NCBI GenBank assembly: GCA_028041985.1
Contig: JAOFNL010000002.1
Location: 1 to 42,183 of the forward strand
DNA length: 42,183 nucleotides
Reading direction: 5' to 3'
Source of the DNA: Psychromonas sp.
Lineage (GTDB): Bacteria > Pseudomonadota > Gammaproteobacteria > Enterobacterales > Psychromonadaceae
Part shown: positions 21,760 through 30,729 of the stretch, piece after piece
Position numbering within the stretch: the first letter of the stretch is position 1
How the letters are laid out: each line of letters opens with the position of its first letter
The notes under the pieces: model-generated
The model's database searches: none
What the model saw: only the letters and a program-made list of their open reading frames with translations
Told to the model about the DNA's origin: nothing
Made by a program: the position numbers and the translations under genes

Positions 21760-24700
21760 TTATCTTTCTTCAAAAAAACTATAAATACGGCGAGGCATCA
21801 TATCAGTTTGAGTATCCACTGTGCCTGAATGAACAATTTCAGCTTCTTGGGTCACTTCATCAATAACTGTAATAGTATCGCCTTGACCTACACCTAATAA
21901 TCGAACTACGCTTTTCTCTTCTTCATCAATCCCCGCATGAATAACTAATGAATCAGGAACTCGAGAACCAATATTACGCTTAACAATAACTTCGCCCTCT
22001 TCATTTTTAAAGCGACTTGAACCAGAGTGTAAATCAACGGCATATAACCATCCGATACCTAAATTGCCAACACCACAAGTAATATTCACGGTTGAGTTAG
22101 GTACAAATGATGTGAAATAAACGGTTCCATCGAGCACCGCGCCTTGACCTAATGACTTCTCTCCTTCATCACTAAACTGATATTTCCAGCCAGATAAAGC
22201 ACTCATATTTGCAAACACACTCAACACTTGATCTCCATTATAATTAGCAACGGGGTCATTAGTAATATCAAATAAGTTTGTTGCAGTTAGCGGAGTTGGT
22301 TTATCAGGGTATCCAGTTGCACCAAATAAAAGAGGATTAATATGGTAATCGTGAATAGAATAGAACGCATTACTCGTTTTTGTGTCTGAAGCAGGATGAG
22401 CACGATCGCCACTTCCTAATAAAAGACCATCATAAGGCAATTTTTTATAGCTATAAATGCCATCATTATCGACTGTTACGTAATTTTCATAAGTACGAAC
22501 GATAACAGGAGCGGTGAAAAATTTTCTATCAGAAACCAACGTATCTCCACCTAGATCCGCCAATTTAATATGGCTCCATTTACTTACATCGGTGCCAACT
22601 AAATCCATTCTCCATAGATTTGCCCCCGTATCTCCAACATAAACTCGGTCAATGTAACCATCACCATCACTATCCAATAAACTAGCTTTACTTGGGATAC
22701 TGTCTTTCAAGCAATGATTATCACCTGTCACACATACACCTGCTTCTACGGACCAAATTTTAGCCCCAGTTAATGCATTAACGATATATACTGCTCGCCC
22801 TGCAATATCATCGCAAGTTTCGCTTTCTGACGGTAAGCATGTATCTTTATTGGTATCATATCCACCACCAAATACGACCCCTGGCACAGTTTTATACTCA
22901 GAGCCTTCTTGGTAAGAAAATGTACCAACAGATGGCATTGACCAAGTTTGCGCTAACTCAGAAAACCCTGAAGTAGCAGCATCAATTGTCCATAGTAAAC
23001 TTGGACTATTTGGTTCGGTAATATCTAATGCAAAGTAACTTCCTCCCCCTCGACGCATCCCTACAATGGCAATAATTTTTTGCAGCTCACCAGATTGATA
23101 AGTTTTAATCGCAATTGGCGATAAATCCATTCCGTAATGATGTTCTGTTGCGTCGGCTTCATCGCGTAATTTAATCGATGAAACTAATAACTGTTCTGGA
23201 ATAAAGGCCCAATTTTCAGTGACGGTATCCCCATTATCAGTGAACATATGGAGAAAGCCTGCATTAGTACCCACTAATAAGCGTACTATTTGTTCATCAT
23301 TTTCAATATAAGTAATAGCAAGTGGCTTAGAGTGTAGAGGGTCGGCAAAAATATCACTGCGATAATCAACAACAGAATTATTGCCGTTCTCATCATCTAC
23401 ATCTAACCCTTTTAACCAATTCAAACTATCGTTTAAATCTGAACTATCCACCTCTAATAGATCTGCCAATGCGGCATCATCTGCAGCACTGTAAAAGGCT
23501 TTTAAATTGGTGGCATTAGGCTCTTTTAGAATTGCATTATCAATATTACTTAGCACTTTACGACTTAGTACATCAGTTAACATTTCTGCAACCCCGCCTT
23601 CTTGAACAGCATTTCCATCTTCTACTCCGCCCCAATAAGTAGATGCTGTATCTTTAATGTTGCCTTCATCATTGATCGCAGGCACACCATTTCTATCAAC
23701 CAAGATACCTTGAGAGTTCATGGTTAGTTTTTTAATATTACCTTGCCAAATCGATTTATTACTTGGCAAAAACATGGAGTAATAAACTGAATCCAAACTC
23801 CTTGTTCTATCAAAATTATTATTTGCAATAGCGGGTGATGATAAGCTAGAAGAGCTATTAAGAATATTCAAAATTGTGGATTGAAATGCATTTTGTAATG
23901 CCGCGGCACTTTCTGCAGGAAAATACTCTCCTCCACCAAGCACAGCTGTAGCCGATAATAACTGTCCTGCATCATCTACTGCACTTTGACCAAAACCAAT
24001 TGTGTAAGTAGTAATATGTTGGTCACCATTATCTGCATTACTATCAATGTCATATTTATTCATCCATTGAGTTAATGTGGGCATATAACTACCTTCAATA
24101 GCACTATTACCCGTCAATGCCGCAATTGCCGTATCGGCGGCTTGATCTCTAGAAGGCTCACCATCGGTCATTAAAATAATGTAGGAACGCTCTTGGCAGG
24201 TTTTGAATGGCGATATATAAACACTCGAATTTTCTGCATTCAAATCTCGTTCAGGAGTGCGGGTAGGGTCGTCATCACCATACAATACACCATGACCTCC
24301 AAAATAGCGGTATGCTTCATACATGGTTTCACACAGAGGAGTCCAAGTATCTGCGCTCAGGTTATTGACTGAATTAATGATTTCTTGTGTTAATGCATCA
24401 TCACGAGTTTGTATTCTGTCAATAATCCGACCACCATTTTTATCACTTGAACCGTCACCATCATTCCTATTAAAAACAGCCAATCCAAAATCAACCGAAG
24501 GTGTACTGCGTATGAGTTGCTCAATAGACTCTTTTGCAATCTCTAAACGCGTTTTAGTTACATCACCACTACTTGCCTTCCAATATACATAATTGGCAGA
24601 ATATAATGTAACACCATCACCTGAGAATACACTGTTAACTGTTGAAATATATGGTCCCGTGCGTCCATCTTCAGGGTAACCAAGGTCAGATGGTGAGCCT

Positions 24701-25176
24701 GGATTTGAAGGGTCTTGATTAAGCATATCTTCTTTACATTCAAACCAAGTGCCACTGTTTCCTTGTAAGGTTTTCCAGCGAGATTTAGAACTTTTTCTAT
24801 TAGGTTCCCAACGACGAACATTACCGTTATATAATCCATAAGTTGCAAGAGGAGCAACTGCTGCTTGACAGTTATTTTTACTACTTAAAAAATATTGATT
24901 ACTATCAGGATCTGGTACATCCCCACCTTCATTACTCCAATAGATTCTGCTTGCATGAGAACCTGCACCATAATCAGCACTCGCTATATAATCAGCTTGC
25001 ACCGTCTGTATACTTTCTTCTGTAGTCATACTTCCAGAATTATCAAAAATAATTAAAACTTGAGGTTTAATTCCATTTTGTGCACTGAGAACCGATACAA
25101 ATAATTCAGTATCATCAGCAATGGCTAAAGCAAAAGGTAAGCATAAAAAAGTGATTAAACTGCGTTGTAAAATCAT
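21760..25176 (-). CDS. pilY1: Type IV pilus tip/assembly adhesin PilY1
   Basis: 1138 aa. Signal peptide, N-terminal vWA-like MIDAS motif FDNSGSM, C-terminal beta-propeller with Ca-binding-like loop DSDGDGYIDRVYVGD. Confidence 0.9.
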   Translation of the reverse strand: MILQRSLITFLCLPFALAIADDTELFVSVLSAQNGIKPQVLIIFDNSGSMTTEESIQTVQADYIASADYGAGSHASRIYWSNEGGDVPDPDSNQYFLSSKNNCQAAVAPLATYGLYNGNVRRWEPNRKSSKSRWKTLQGNSGTWFECKEDMLNQDPSNPGSPSDLGYPEDGRTGPYISTVNSVFSGDGVTLYSANYVYWKASSGDVTKTRLEIAKESIEQLIRSTPSVDFGLAVFNRNDGDGSSDKNGGRIIDRIQTRDDALTQEIINSVNNLSADTWTPLCETMYEAYRYFGGHGVLYGDDDPTRTPERDLNAENSSVYISPFKTCQERSYIILMTDGEPSRDQAADTAIAALTGNSAIEGSYMPTLTQWMNKYDIDSNADNGDQHITTYTIGFGQSAVDDAGQLLSATAVLGGGEYFPAESAAALQNAFQSTILNILNSSSSLSSPAIANNNFDRTRSLDSVYYSMFLPSNKSIWQGNIKKLTMNSQGILVDRNGVPAINDEGNIKDTASTYWGGVEDGNAVQEGGVAEMLTDVLSRKVLSNIDNAILKEPNATNLKAFYSAADDAALADLLEVDSSDLNDSLNWLKGLDVDDENGNNSVVDYRSDIFADPLHSKPLAITYIENDEQIVRLLVGTNAGFLHMFTDNGDTVTENWAFIPEQLLVSSIKLRDEADATEHHYGMDLSPIAIKTYQSGELQKIIAIVGMRRGGGSYFALDITEPNSPSLLWTIDAATSGFSELAQTWSMPSVGTFSYQEGSEYKTVPGVVFGGGYDTNKDTCLPSESETCDDIAGRAVYIVNALTGAKIWSVEAGVCVTGDNHCLKDSIPSKASLLDSDGDGYIDRVYVGDTGANLWRMDLVGTDVSKWSHIKLADLGGDTLVSDRKFFTAPVIVRTYENYVTVDNDGIYSYKKLPYDGLLLGSGDRAHPASDTKTSNAFYSIHDYHINPLLFGATGYPDKPTPLTATNLFDITNDPVANYNGDQVLSVFANMSALSGWKYQFSDEGEKSLGQGAVLDGTVYFTSFVPNSTVNITCGVGNLGIGWLYAVDLHSGSSRFKNEEGEVIVKRNIGSRVPDSLVIHAGIDEEEKSVVRLLGVGQGDTITVIDEVTQEAEIVHSGTVDTQTDMMPRRIYSFFEER

Positions 25177-25284
25177 GTCGATTACTCCGTTAGCTATTTA
25201 TTACAGCTAATTAAAATAGACAAAAGCCTATTAATATTTAACGTGTTTTTTCTGCTATCTAAAATGAATTATCAGCAGAATGTT

Positions 25285-25764
25285 TTATTCAACAATAATG
25301 GGTTGCTCCACACCGACACTTAATACGTTTTGCGCCCACTTACTACCATCATTTTTTTCACGACCGTAAGCATGTTTAAAATCAACTTGTAAATACTTAC
25401 ATTTGAAAACACTGCCGCTCGCATCCATTCTTCGACGGCAATTAATTTCTCCTAATAATTGCACTGAACTATTAGCTTCAGGGTATTGTAATGAGTCAAA
25501 TGTCGTATTTTCAGTAGCTTCAGCAAATGCTTTCGCGCTACCTGGTGTGTTCATTATGTCGCTAGCGGTTCCATTTAAAATGATATTCGATTCACCTTGC
25601 ATCGCACGAGAATCAATGACTTTTAATCCTAAAAAAGCGTTATTCATCAGTAAAACACCAAGTACCAATAATAGGGGTAAAATAATTAGAGCAATAACTA
25701 ATGCCATGCCTTTTTGTCTAGATTTCCCTAATATGTGATGCCTTTTGTTTATATTATTCATCAA
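25285..25764 (-). CDS. pilX: Type IV minor pilin PilX
   Basis: SRQKGMALVIALIILPLLLVLGVLLMNNAFLGLKVI; lacks Glu at +5, as typical of PilX; between pilW and pilY1. Confidence 0.82.
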   Translation of the reverse strand: MMNNINKRHHILGKSRQKGMALVIALIILPLLLVLGVLLMNNAFLGLKVIDSRAMQGESNIILNGTASDIMNTPGSAKAFAEATENTTFDSLQYPEANSSVQLLGEINCRRRMDASGSVFKCKYLQVDFKHAYGREKNDGSKWAQNVLSVGVEQPIIVE

Positions 25765-26770
25765 TAGACACCACGCTATTATCGAAAGTAATCACTTGTG
25801 AACTCACTTCGCGCTTATAAGCATCACCCGGCGCAGTAAACACTCGGTCACCTAATTGATAACTATCTGTATTTTTATATCCAGGGGTTTTCTTTAATGA
25901 ACGCGCCAATAAAAATATTTTCATGCCAATCACTCGGCCAGTATTCCAGTCATTATTTGTTACTTGAGAAGTGCCTATGAATGCATTGATTGAACCTGTT
26001 CGGTCACTTGCAATTAAATTATCCAATGCAAACATAAATTGCATGTCCTCAATCCCTTCTGCAATCACCTCCTGTAACTGCATTTTATTTTTTTCTAATT
26101 TAATGCGGCGTAAACGAGGGACATCTCCTTCTTTATCCAAATAATAAACATGGTGTATATATTCCCAAGCAGTACTAACATCTCCATTGCTTAAACTGCT
26201 AGAGTTACCAAGGTAAACATCTATTCCAGTTGTTGAAATATCAAGGTAATAGCGATCTTCTACAAATTGATCTGTTTGTGCCAAACCCCTTGTTCGTTTT
26301 AAAGAGAGATAGTCACTATCTGCTATCAAACTAGTGTTAGTTTCATTATCATCGATACAGGTCATCGCCATCCCAGTGAGGGATGCTGGAACGGTTGCCG
26401 CCCATAGCGGTCTAAAAACACCTCCACTAGGAAATGAACCAATACTTGCGTTATCAATGCAATCGTCACTTACTGCGATTGATGCGCCATTCAAAGTCCA
26501 TAAGGAGCTATTTTCACCTGTTGACTGAGCAAAGAAGTAAGCTTGTTTTAGATCTCGAACTAATAATTGCATAGCAAAAGTTGCAGATTCTTGACGTTCA
26601 CTACCACTCAATGACTCAGAAGTAACCGCTCGACTTGAGATAAAAATACTAAATAAGCCTGCAGTCAAAAAAAGTGCCAAAACGATAGTAATCATCCATT
26701 CAACTAAACTGTATCCGGTTTGAAAACGAGATAATGACATTGATGAGAATCTAAACGATGGGGAGTTCAT
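25754..26770 (-). CDS. pilW: Type IV minor pilin PilW
   Basis: FQTGYSLVEWMITIVLALFLTAGLFSIFISS; large pseudopilin; overlaps pilX and pilV ends. Confidence 0.87.
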   Translation of the reverse strand: MNSPSFRFSSMSLSRFQTGYSLVEWMITIVLALFLTAGLFSIFISSRAVTSESLSGSERQESATFAMQLLVRDLKQAYFFAQSTGENSSLWTLNGASIAVSDDCIDNASIGSFPSGGVFRPLWAATVPASLTGMAMTCIDDNETNTSLIADSDYLSLKRTRGLAQTDQFVEDRYYLDISTTGIDVYLGNSSSLSNGDVSTAWEYIHHVYYLDKEGDVPRLRRIKLEKNKMQLQEVIAEGIEDMQFMFALDNLIASDRTGSINAFIGTSQVTNNDWNTGRVIGMKIFLLARSLKKTPGYKNTDSYQLGDRVFTAPGDAYKREVSSQVITFDNSVVSIDE

Positions 26771-27339
26771 GATGATTTACTTATATAAGTTTGAACTGAT
26801 AGTTGACGACGATGTAAACTTGCTTCTCCACATTTAAAAGAAAGTGAAGTAGATCCACTATCTATTGCCGCATCTAAACTTTTGACTGTGGAGTACCAAC
26901 TTAAAACGATCATACTTTTTCCTGTACTATCAGCCTCAATACATGCATCTGCACCGATTAAACCAGATTCAATACCAGTTGCGCTGACAACGTGAGCGCC
27001 AATAAATTTATCTTTCCATTCATATAAATCATTATTTTTTACATCTTCACCAGAACAGTTTACAAATACTCCTCCACTACCAATACAATCGGGTTGTGTT
27101 AGTTCAGCATCAATTAAACTATTTATGGCATAGCTATTACCCGTTTGCTTTAACCATCCTTTATTCAACTGCATACGTTCACTGATATCTGAAAGTAAAG
27201 AATTTGCTAAAGTACGTTGTTGAATTTCAACAGATGATTTAACTGCGGTTGATTGCATTCCAGCTAAACCAAGTAATCCCAACGCTAAAATAAAGCTACT
27301 GATCATAATTTCTAATAAACTAAAACCCCGCTGTATCAT
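26767..27339 (-). CDS. pilV: Type IV minor pilin PilV
   Basis: MIQRGFSLLEIMISSFILALGLLGLAGMQSTAVKSS; ORF track start 27387 trimmed to the prepilin Met at 27339. Confidence 0.88.
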   Translation of the reverse strand: MIQRGFSLLEIMISSFILALGLLGLAGMQSTAVKSSVEIQQRTLANSLLSDISERMQLNKGWLKQTGNSYAINSLIDAELTQPDCIGSGGVFVNCSGEDVKNNDLYEWKDKFIGAHVVSATGIESGLIGADACIEADSTGKSMIVLSWYSTVKSLDAAIDSGSTSLSFKCGEASLHRRQLSVQTYISKSS

Positions 27340-27618
27340 AAAGAATTCCCAAAAAATATGATGGAGAGTAAAAATAAGTATAGTCATAAATCAAAAAGTG
27401 AAATTATAAAAACATTAAACTGTCATTAAGATCACGCTCTAAAAACAATAAAAATAAAACTTAAGGATTAACGTAAATAGAAGACTGGTTAATAAAAAAG
27501 GACTAATTAAATTTAAGAAGGAGTTGTATTCGAGCTAATTTTTCCTCAACAAGCCCTGATCACAATATTATGAGGAATGGTATAATTGGTATAATAAAAA
27601 AGGGGCACATGATTAATC

Positions 27619-27844
27619 TATACCCGTTACCATTCAAGGTGCAAAATTCAGCAAGCGGTGAAGTGAAGAGGTTCTAGGTAGAAAGAGGAAGTTCTAACGG
27701 GTTAAATTGACACTTTCTAACAACGAAGAGGGTTGCTTCACAGCTTGCCCTCAAGGTCGTTAGCTTTCGATACAGGCATGCTGGACCTTGATATAGAGTC
27801 CAAGCTAAGGATTGAATAAAGCAACTTGAACCATGACGGGTATA
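27619..27844. mobile_element. MITE-like non-coding element with terminal inverted repeats
   Basis: Ends TATACCCGTtaccatTCAAGgTGC and (reverse complement of right end) TATACCCGTcatggtTCAAGtTGC. Internal inverted repeats GCAAGCGGTGAAG (27651-27663)/CTTCACAGCTTGC (27736-27748) and TCAAGGTC (27751-27758)/GACCTTGA (27784-27791). No ORF inside. Confidence 0.6.
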
Positions 27845-27870
27845 TTAAGAAAGCACAATTGAAACAATGT

Positions 27871-27902
27871 AAAACCGCTAATTTGAAAAGATACTGCGGT
27901 TA
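27871..27902 (-). terminator. Putative terminator after bamD
   Basis: On the - strand AACCGC...GCGGTTTT. Confidence 0.5.
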
Positions 27903-27921
27903 ATGAAATCGACTATTTTGC

Positions 27922-28713
27922 TTACCAATCGAATATTGACCAACGTTCACTTCGTTTTACAACACGATTGTTAGGGTAATTGAGTTTTAATACTGCTAAG
28001 GCATTTTGTTCCGGTACTTTTAAGCCTAATTCTCTATAAGCTTGGATCATGATTTCTAATGCATCTTTTACTGATTCGGTATTTGGATAATTATTTAACA
28101 CCGTTTTACTGCGATTAATCGCCGCAATGTAGGCTTCGCGTTTTATATACCATTCAGCAATTGATATTTCATAACGAGCAATACGATTTTTAATATATAT
28201 CATTCTTTGATGTGCGTCTTTTGCATATTGGCTTTCTGGGTAATATTTTAAAATATGATTGAAATCTTTAAATGCTTTTTGAGAATAGCTTTGATCTCGA
28301 TTAAATCTATCGATACCGAATAAATTTTGAAAGAATTGATTGTCTGCAGATAAATTCGCGAGACCTCGCATATAATAGAGATAATCTAAATCATCATGTG
28401 TTGGATTTAAGCGAATAAATTTATCGATATTTGCTAAAGCTAAAGCGACTTCACCTCTTTTGTAGTAAGCGTAGATTAAATCTAGTTGTACTTGTTCTGA
28501 GTGAGGCCCAAATGGATAACGGCTATCTAGCGCTTCTAAAAAATCAGTTGCTTGCTCGTAATTCGCTGCTTCTAATGCTGAAAATGCATCTTGATATAAT
28601 TCAACCGGAGGTTTGTCTGGAACTTTTGGTTCGCTACTTTTTTTAGAGGAACAGCCGGTTGCAAAAATGGCGATGAAAAAAGTGGTCGTTATTAGTCTAA
28701 GGATCTTATTCAT
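27922..28713 (-). CDS. bamD: Outer membrane assembly lipoprotein BamD
   Basis: Lipoprotein signal MNKILRLITTTFFIAIFATGCSSKK, TPR-rich YPFGPHSEQVQLDLIYAYYKRGE; start trimmed to 28713. Confidence 0.93.
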   Translation of the reverse strand: MNKILRLITTTFFIAIFATGCSSKKSSEPKVPDKPPVELYQDAFSALEAANYEQATDFLEALDSRYPFGPHSEQVQLDLIYAYYKRGEVALALANIDKFIRLNPTHDDLDYLYYMRGLANLSADNQFFQNLFGIDRFNRDQSYSQKAFKDFNHILKYYPESQYAKDAHQRMIYIKNRIARYEISIAEWYIKREAYIAAINRSKTVLNNYPNTESVKDALEIMIQAYRELGLKVPEQNALAVLKLNYPNNRVVKRSERWSIFDW

Positions 28714-28871
28714 AAGTGTTATAATGTCGGCCAAGATTAAAAACAACAGTATCGGTTATCGCCGAAAGAAATAAAAGTAAAAAAATTTAAAATGTGACAA
28801 GATAATAGTGTCAGAGAAGATACTTCATCAAAATACATTACAACCGTAAAAAAATACAAGAAGAGAGTACT

Positions 28872-29858
28872 ATGAGCCAAGCAATACACCTATCTGCAGA
28901 AGTGACGGATGAACAGTTAGGATTTCGATTAGATCAAGCGCTTGCCGCATTATTTCCTGATTATTCACGTTCTCGCATCAAAGAGTGGATCTTAGCTGAC
29001 CTAGTACAAATTGATGGCAATATATCATCAACCCCCCGTGAAAAAGTCTTTACAGGGCAAAAATTAGACATTAATGCAGTATTAGAAGATGAAGTGACTT
29101 ATCTACCACAGAAAATTAATATTGATATTGTTTATGAAGATGAAGATATATTAGTGATTAATAAACCTGCTGGATTAGTTGTTCATCCTGGTGCAGGTAA
29201 TTCAAACGGTACTTTATTAAATGCCTTGTTATATCATTACCCAAGTATTGCGGAAGTGCCAAGGGCAGGTATTGTACATCGACTAGATAAAGAAACATCT
29301 GGCTTAATGGTGGTGGCGAAAACTGTGCCTGCACAAACGCATTTAGTGACGAGCTTACAAGCACGTCAAATGACGCGTGAATATGATGCGATTGCAACTG
29401 GGCGCTTTACTGCTGGTGGTAAAGTGGACGCTCCAATTGGTCGTGATAAAGTTCATCGGACTAAAATGGCGGTGAATCATACTGGCGGTAAAGAAGCCGT
29501 AACTCACTATCGTATTTCTGAAAAATATCGTGCGCATACTCGTCTACGTTTACGCTTAGAAACAGGACGTACTCACCAAATCCGTGTTCATATGATGTCA
29601 ATTGGTCATGTATTAGCTGGCGACCCTGTTTATGGTGGCCGACCTCGACCACCAAAAGGTGCATCTGTGGAATTGAGTGAGGCTTTACGTGGTTTTAGAC
29701 GCCAAGCACTACATGCAACTATGTTACGTTTAGATCATCCTATAACGGGTGAAGAAATGGAATGGCATGCAGAAGCACCAGAAGACTTCAAAATATTAGC
29801 GGCTGCATTACGTGCAGATGCTATTGCACATGAACAAGAGCTCGATGCTTCATTGTAA
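28872..29858 (+). CDS. rluD: 23S rRNA pseudouridine synthase RluD
   Basis: S4-like N-terminus, catalytic HRLDKETSGLMVVAK, GRTHQIRVHM. Confidence 0.95.
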   Translation: MSQAIHLSAEVTDEQLGFRLDQALAALFPDYSRSRIKEWILADLVQIDGNISSTPREKVFTGQKLDINAVLEDEVTYLPQKINIDIVYEDEDILVINKPAGLVVHPGAGNSNGTLLNALLYHYPSIAEVPRAGIVHRLDKETSGLMVVAKTVPAQTHLVTSLQARQMTREYDAIATGRFTAGGKVDAPIGRDKVHRTKMAVNHTGGKEAVTHYRISEKYRAHTRLRLRLETGRTHQIRVHMMSIGHVLAGDPVYGGRPRPPKGASVELSEALRGFRRQALHATMLRLDHPITGEEMEWHAEAPEDFKILAAALRADAIAHEQELDASL

Positions 29859-29860
29859 TC

Positions 29861-30601
29861 ATGCGATTAATTAAGCCAAACTGGAGCGCTCCCAAACACG
29901 TTCATGCTTTTTCTACCACTCGTTTAGGCGGTGTAAGTGAGGGAGAGTTCAACGGGTTAAATTTAGCAACGCATGTCTCTGATAAATCGGAGCATGTGTT
30001 AAAAAATCGTTTTTTATTATCTCAAGAATGCCCAACTGCACCTCCATTGATTTGGCTTAATCAAACACACAGTTGTGACCTAGTTAAGCTATCTAATATA
30101 ACAGTAACAGGGATTGATGGTGATGCGAGTTGGATCAACTCTAATCAGTATACTTGTGTTGTGATGACGGCAGATTGCTTACCTGTGTTAGTGACAGATC
30201 AAAAAGGTTCTTTTGTTGCTGCCATTCATGCCGGATGGCGAGGGTTGTGTGATGGCATTATTGAAAAAAGTATTGTCTCTATTTGTTCTCAGTTAACTAT
30301 CGGACATGAACAATTATTAATTTGGCTGGGCCCTTGTATTGGGCCGAATGCTTTCGAGGTTGGCGATGATGTTCGTGATGAATTTATGGCTCACGATCCA
30401 CTCGCTAGTGTTGCGTTTATTGCTAATAAAGGAAAATGGTTGGCTAATTTACATCAATTAGCCATATTGCGTTTAGCCAATTTTAAAGGTGCTAACATTA
30501 CGGAAAGTGAATTATGTACTTTTAGTGATCCCGACTTATTTTATTCTTATCGCAGAGATGGGAAAACAGGACGTTTAGCGACTTTTATTTGGCTTGATTA
30601 A
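29861..30601 (+). CDS. pgeF: Multicopper polyphenol oxidase/purine nucleoside phosphorylase family (YfiH/PgeF)
   Basis: MTADCLPVLVTD, AIHAGWRGLCDGI, WLGPCIGPNAFEVG, SYRRDGKTGRLATFIWL; immediately after rluD. Confidence 0.93.
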   Translation: MRLIKPNWSAPKHVHAFSTTRLGGVSEGEFNGLNLATHVSDKSEHVLKNRFLLSQECPTAPPLIWLNQTHSCDLVKLSNITVTGIDGDASWINSNQYTCVVMTADCLPVLVTDQKGSFVAAIHAGWRGLCDGIIEKSIVSICSQLTIGHEQLLIWLGPCIGPNAFEVGDDVRDEFMAHDPLASVAFIANKGKWLANLHQLAILRLANFKGANITESELCTFSDPDLFYSYRRDGKTGRLATFIWLD

Positions 30602-30670
30602 TTTTTAAATTTACGAAACATACCTTGCTCTCAAATTAAGATTATTTATCTACTTTGTTCTCTAAGAAAC

Positions 30671-30697
30671 CTTGAAATATATTCGCTTATCCCCATT
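30671..30697 (+). promoter_or_regulatory. Sigma32 (RpoH) heat-shock promoter of clpB
   Basis: CTTGAAA (30671-30677), 13 nt spacer, CCCCATT (30691-30697); start codon at 30730. Confidence 0.85.
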
Positions 30698-30729
30698 CTT
30701 ATTTAGGTAAATATTTCAGGAGAATCACT

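Noticed and set aside
24323-25025. Short ORFs overlapping pilY1 on both strands
   Set aside because: Alternative-frame shadows of a long well-supported CDS.
27619-27844. CRISPR-like or toxin-antitoxin interpretation of the structured intergenic DNA
   Set aside because: No regularly spaced direct repeats and no small ORFs; terminal inverted repeats fit a MITE-like element better.
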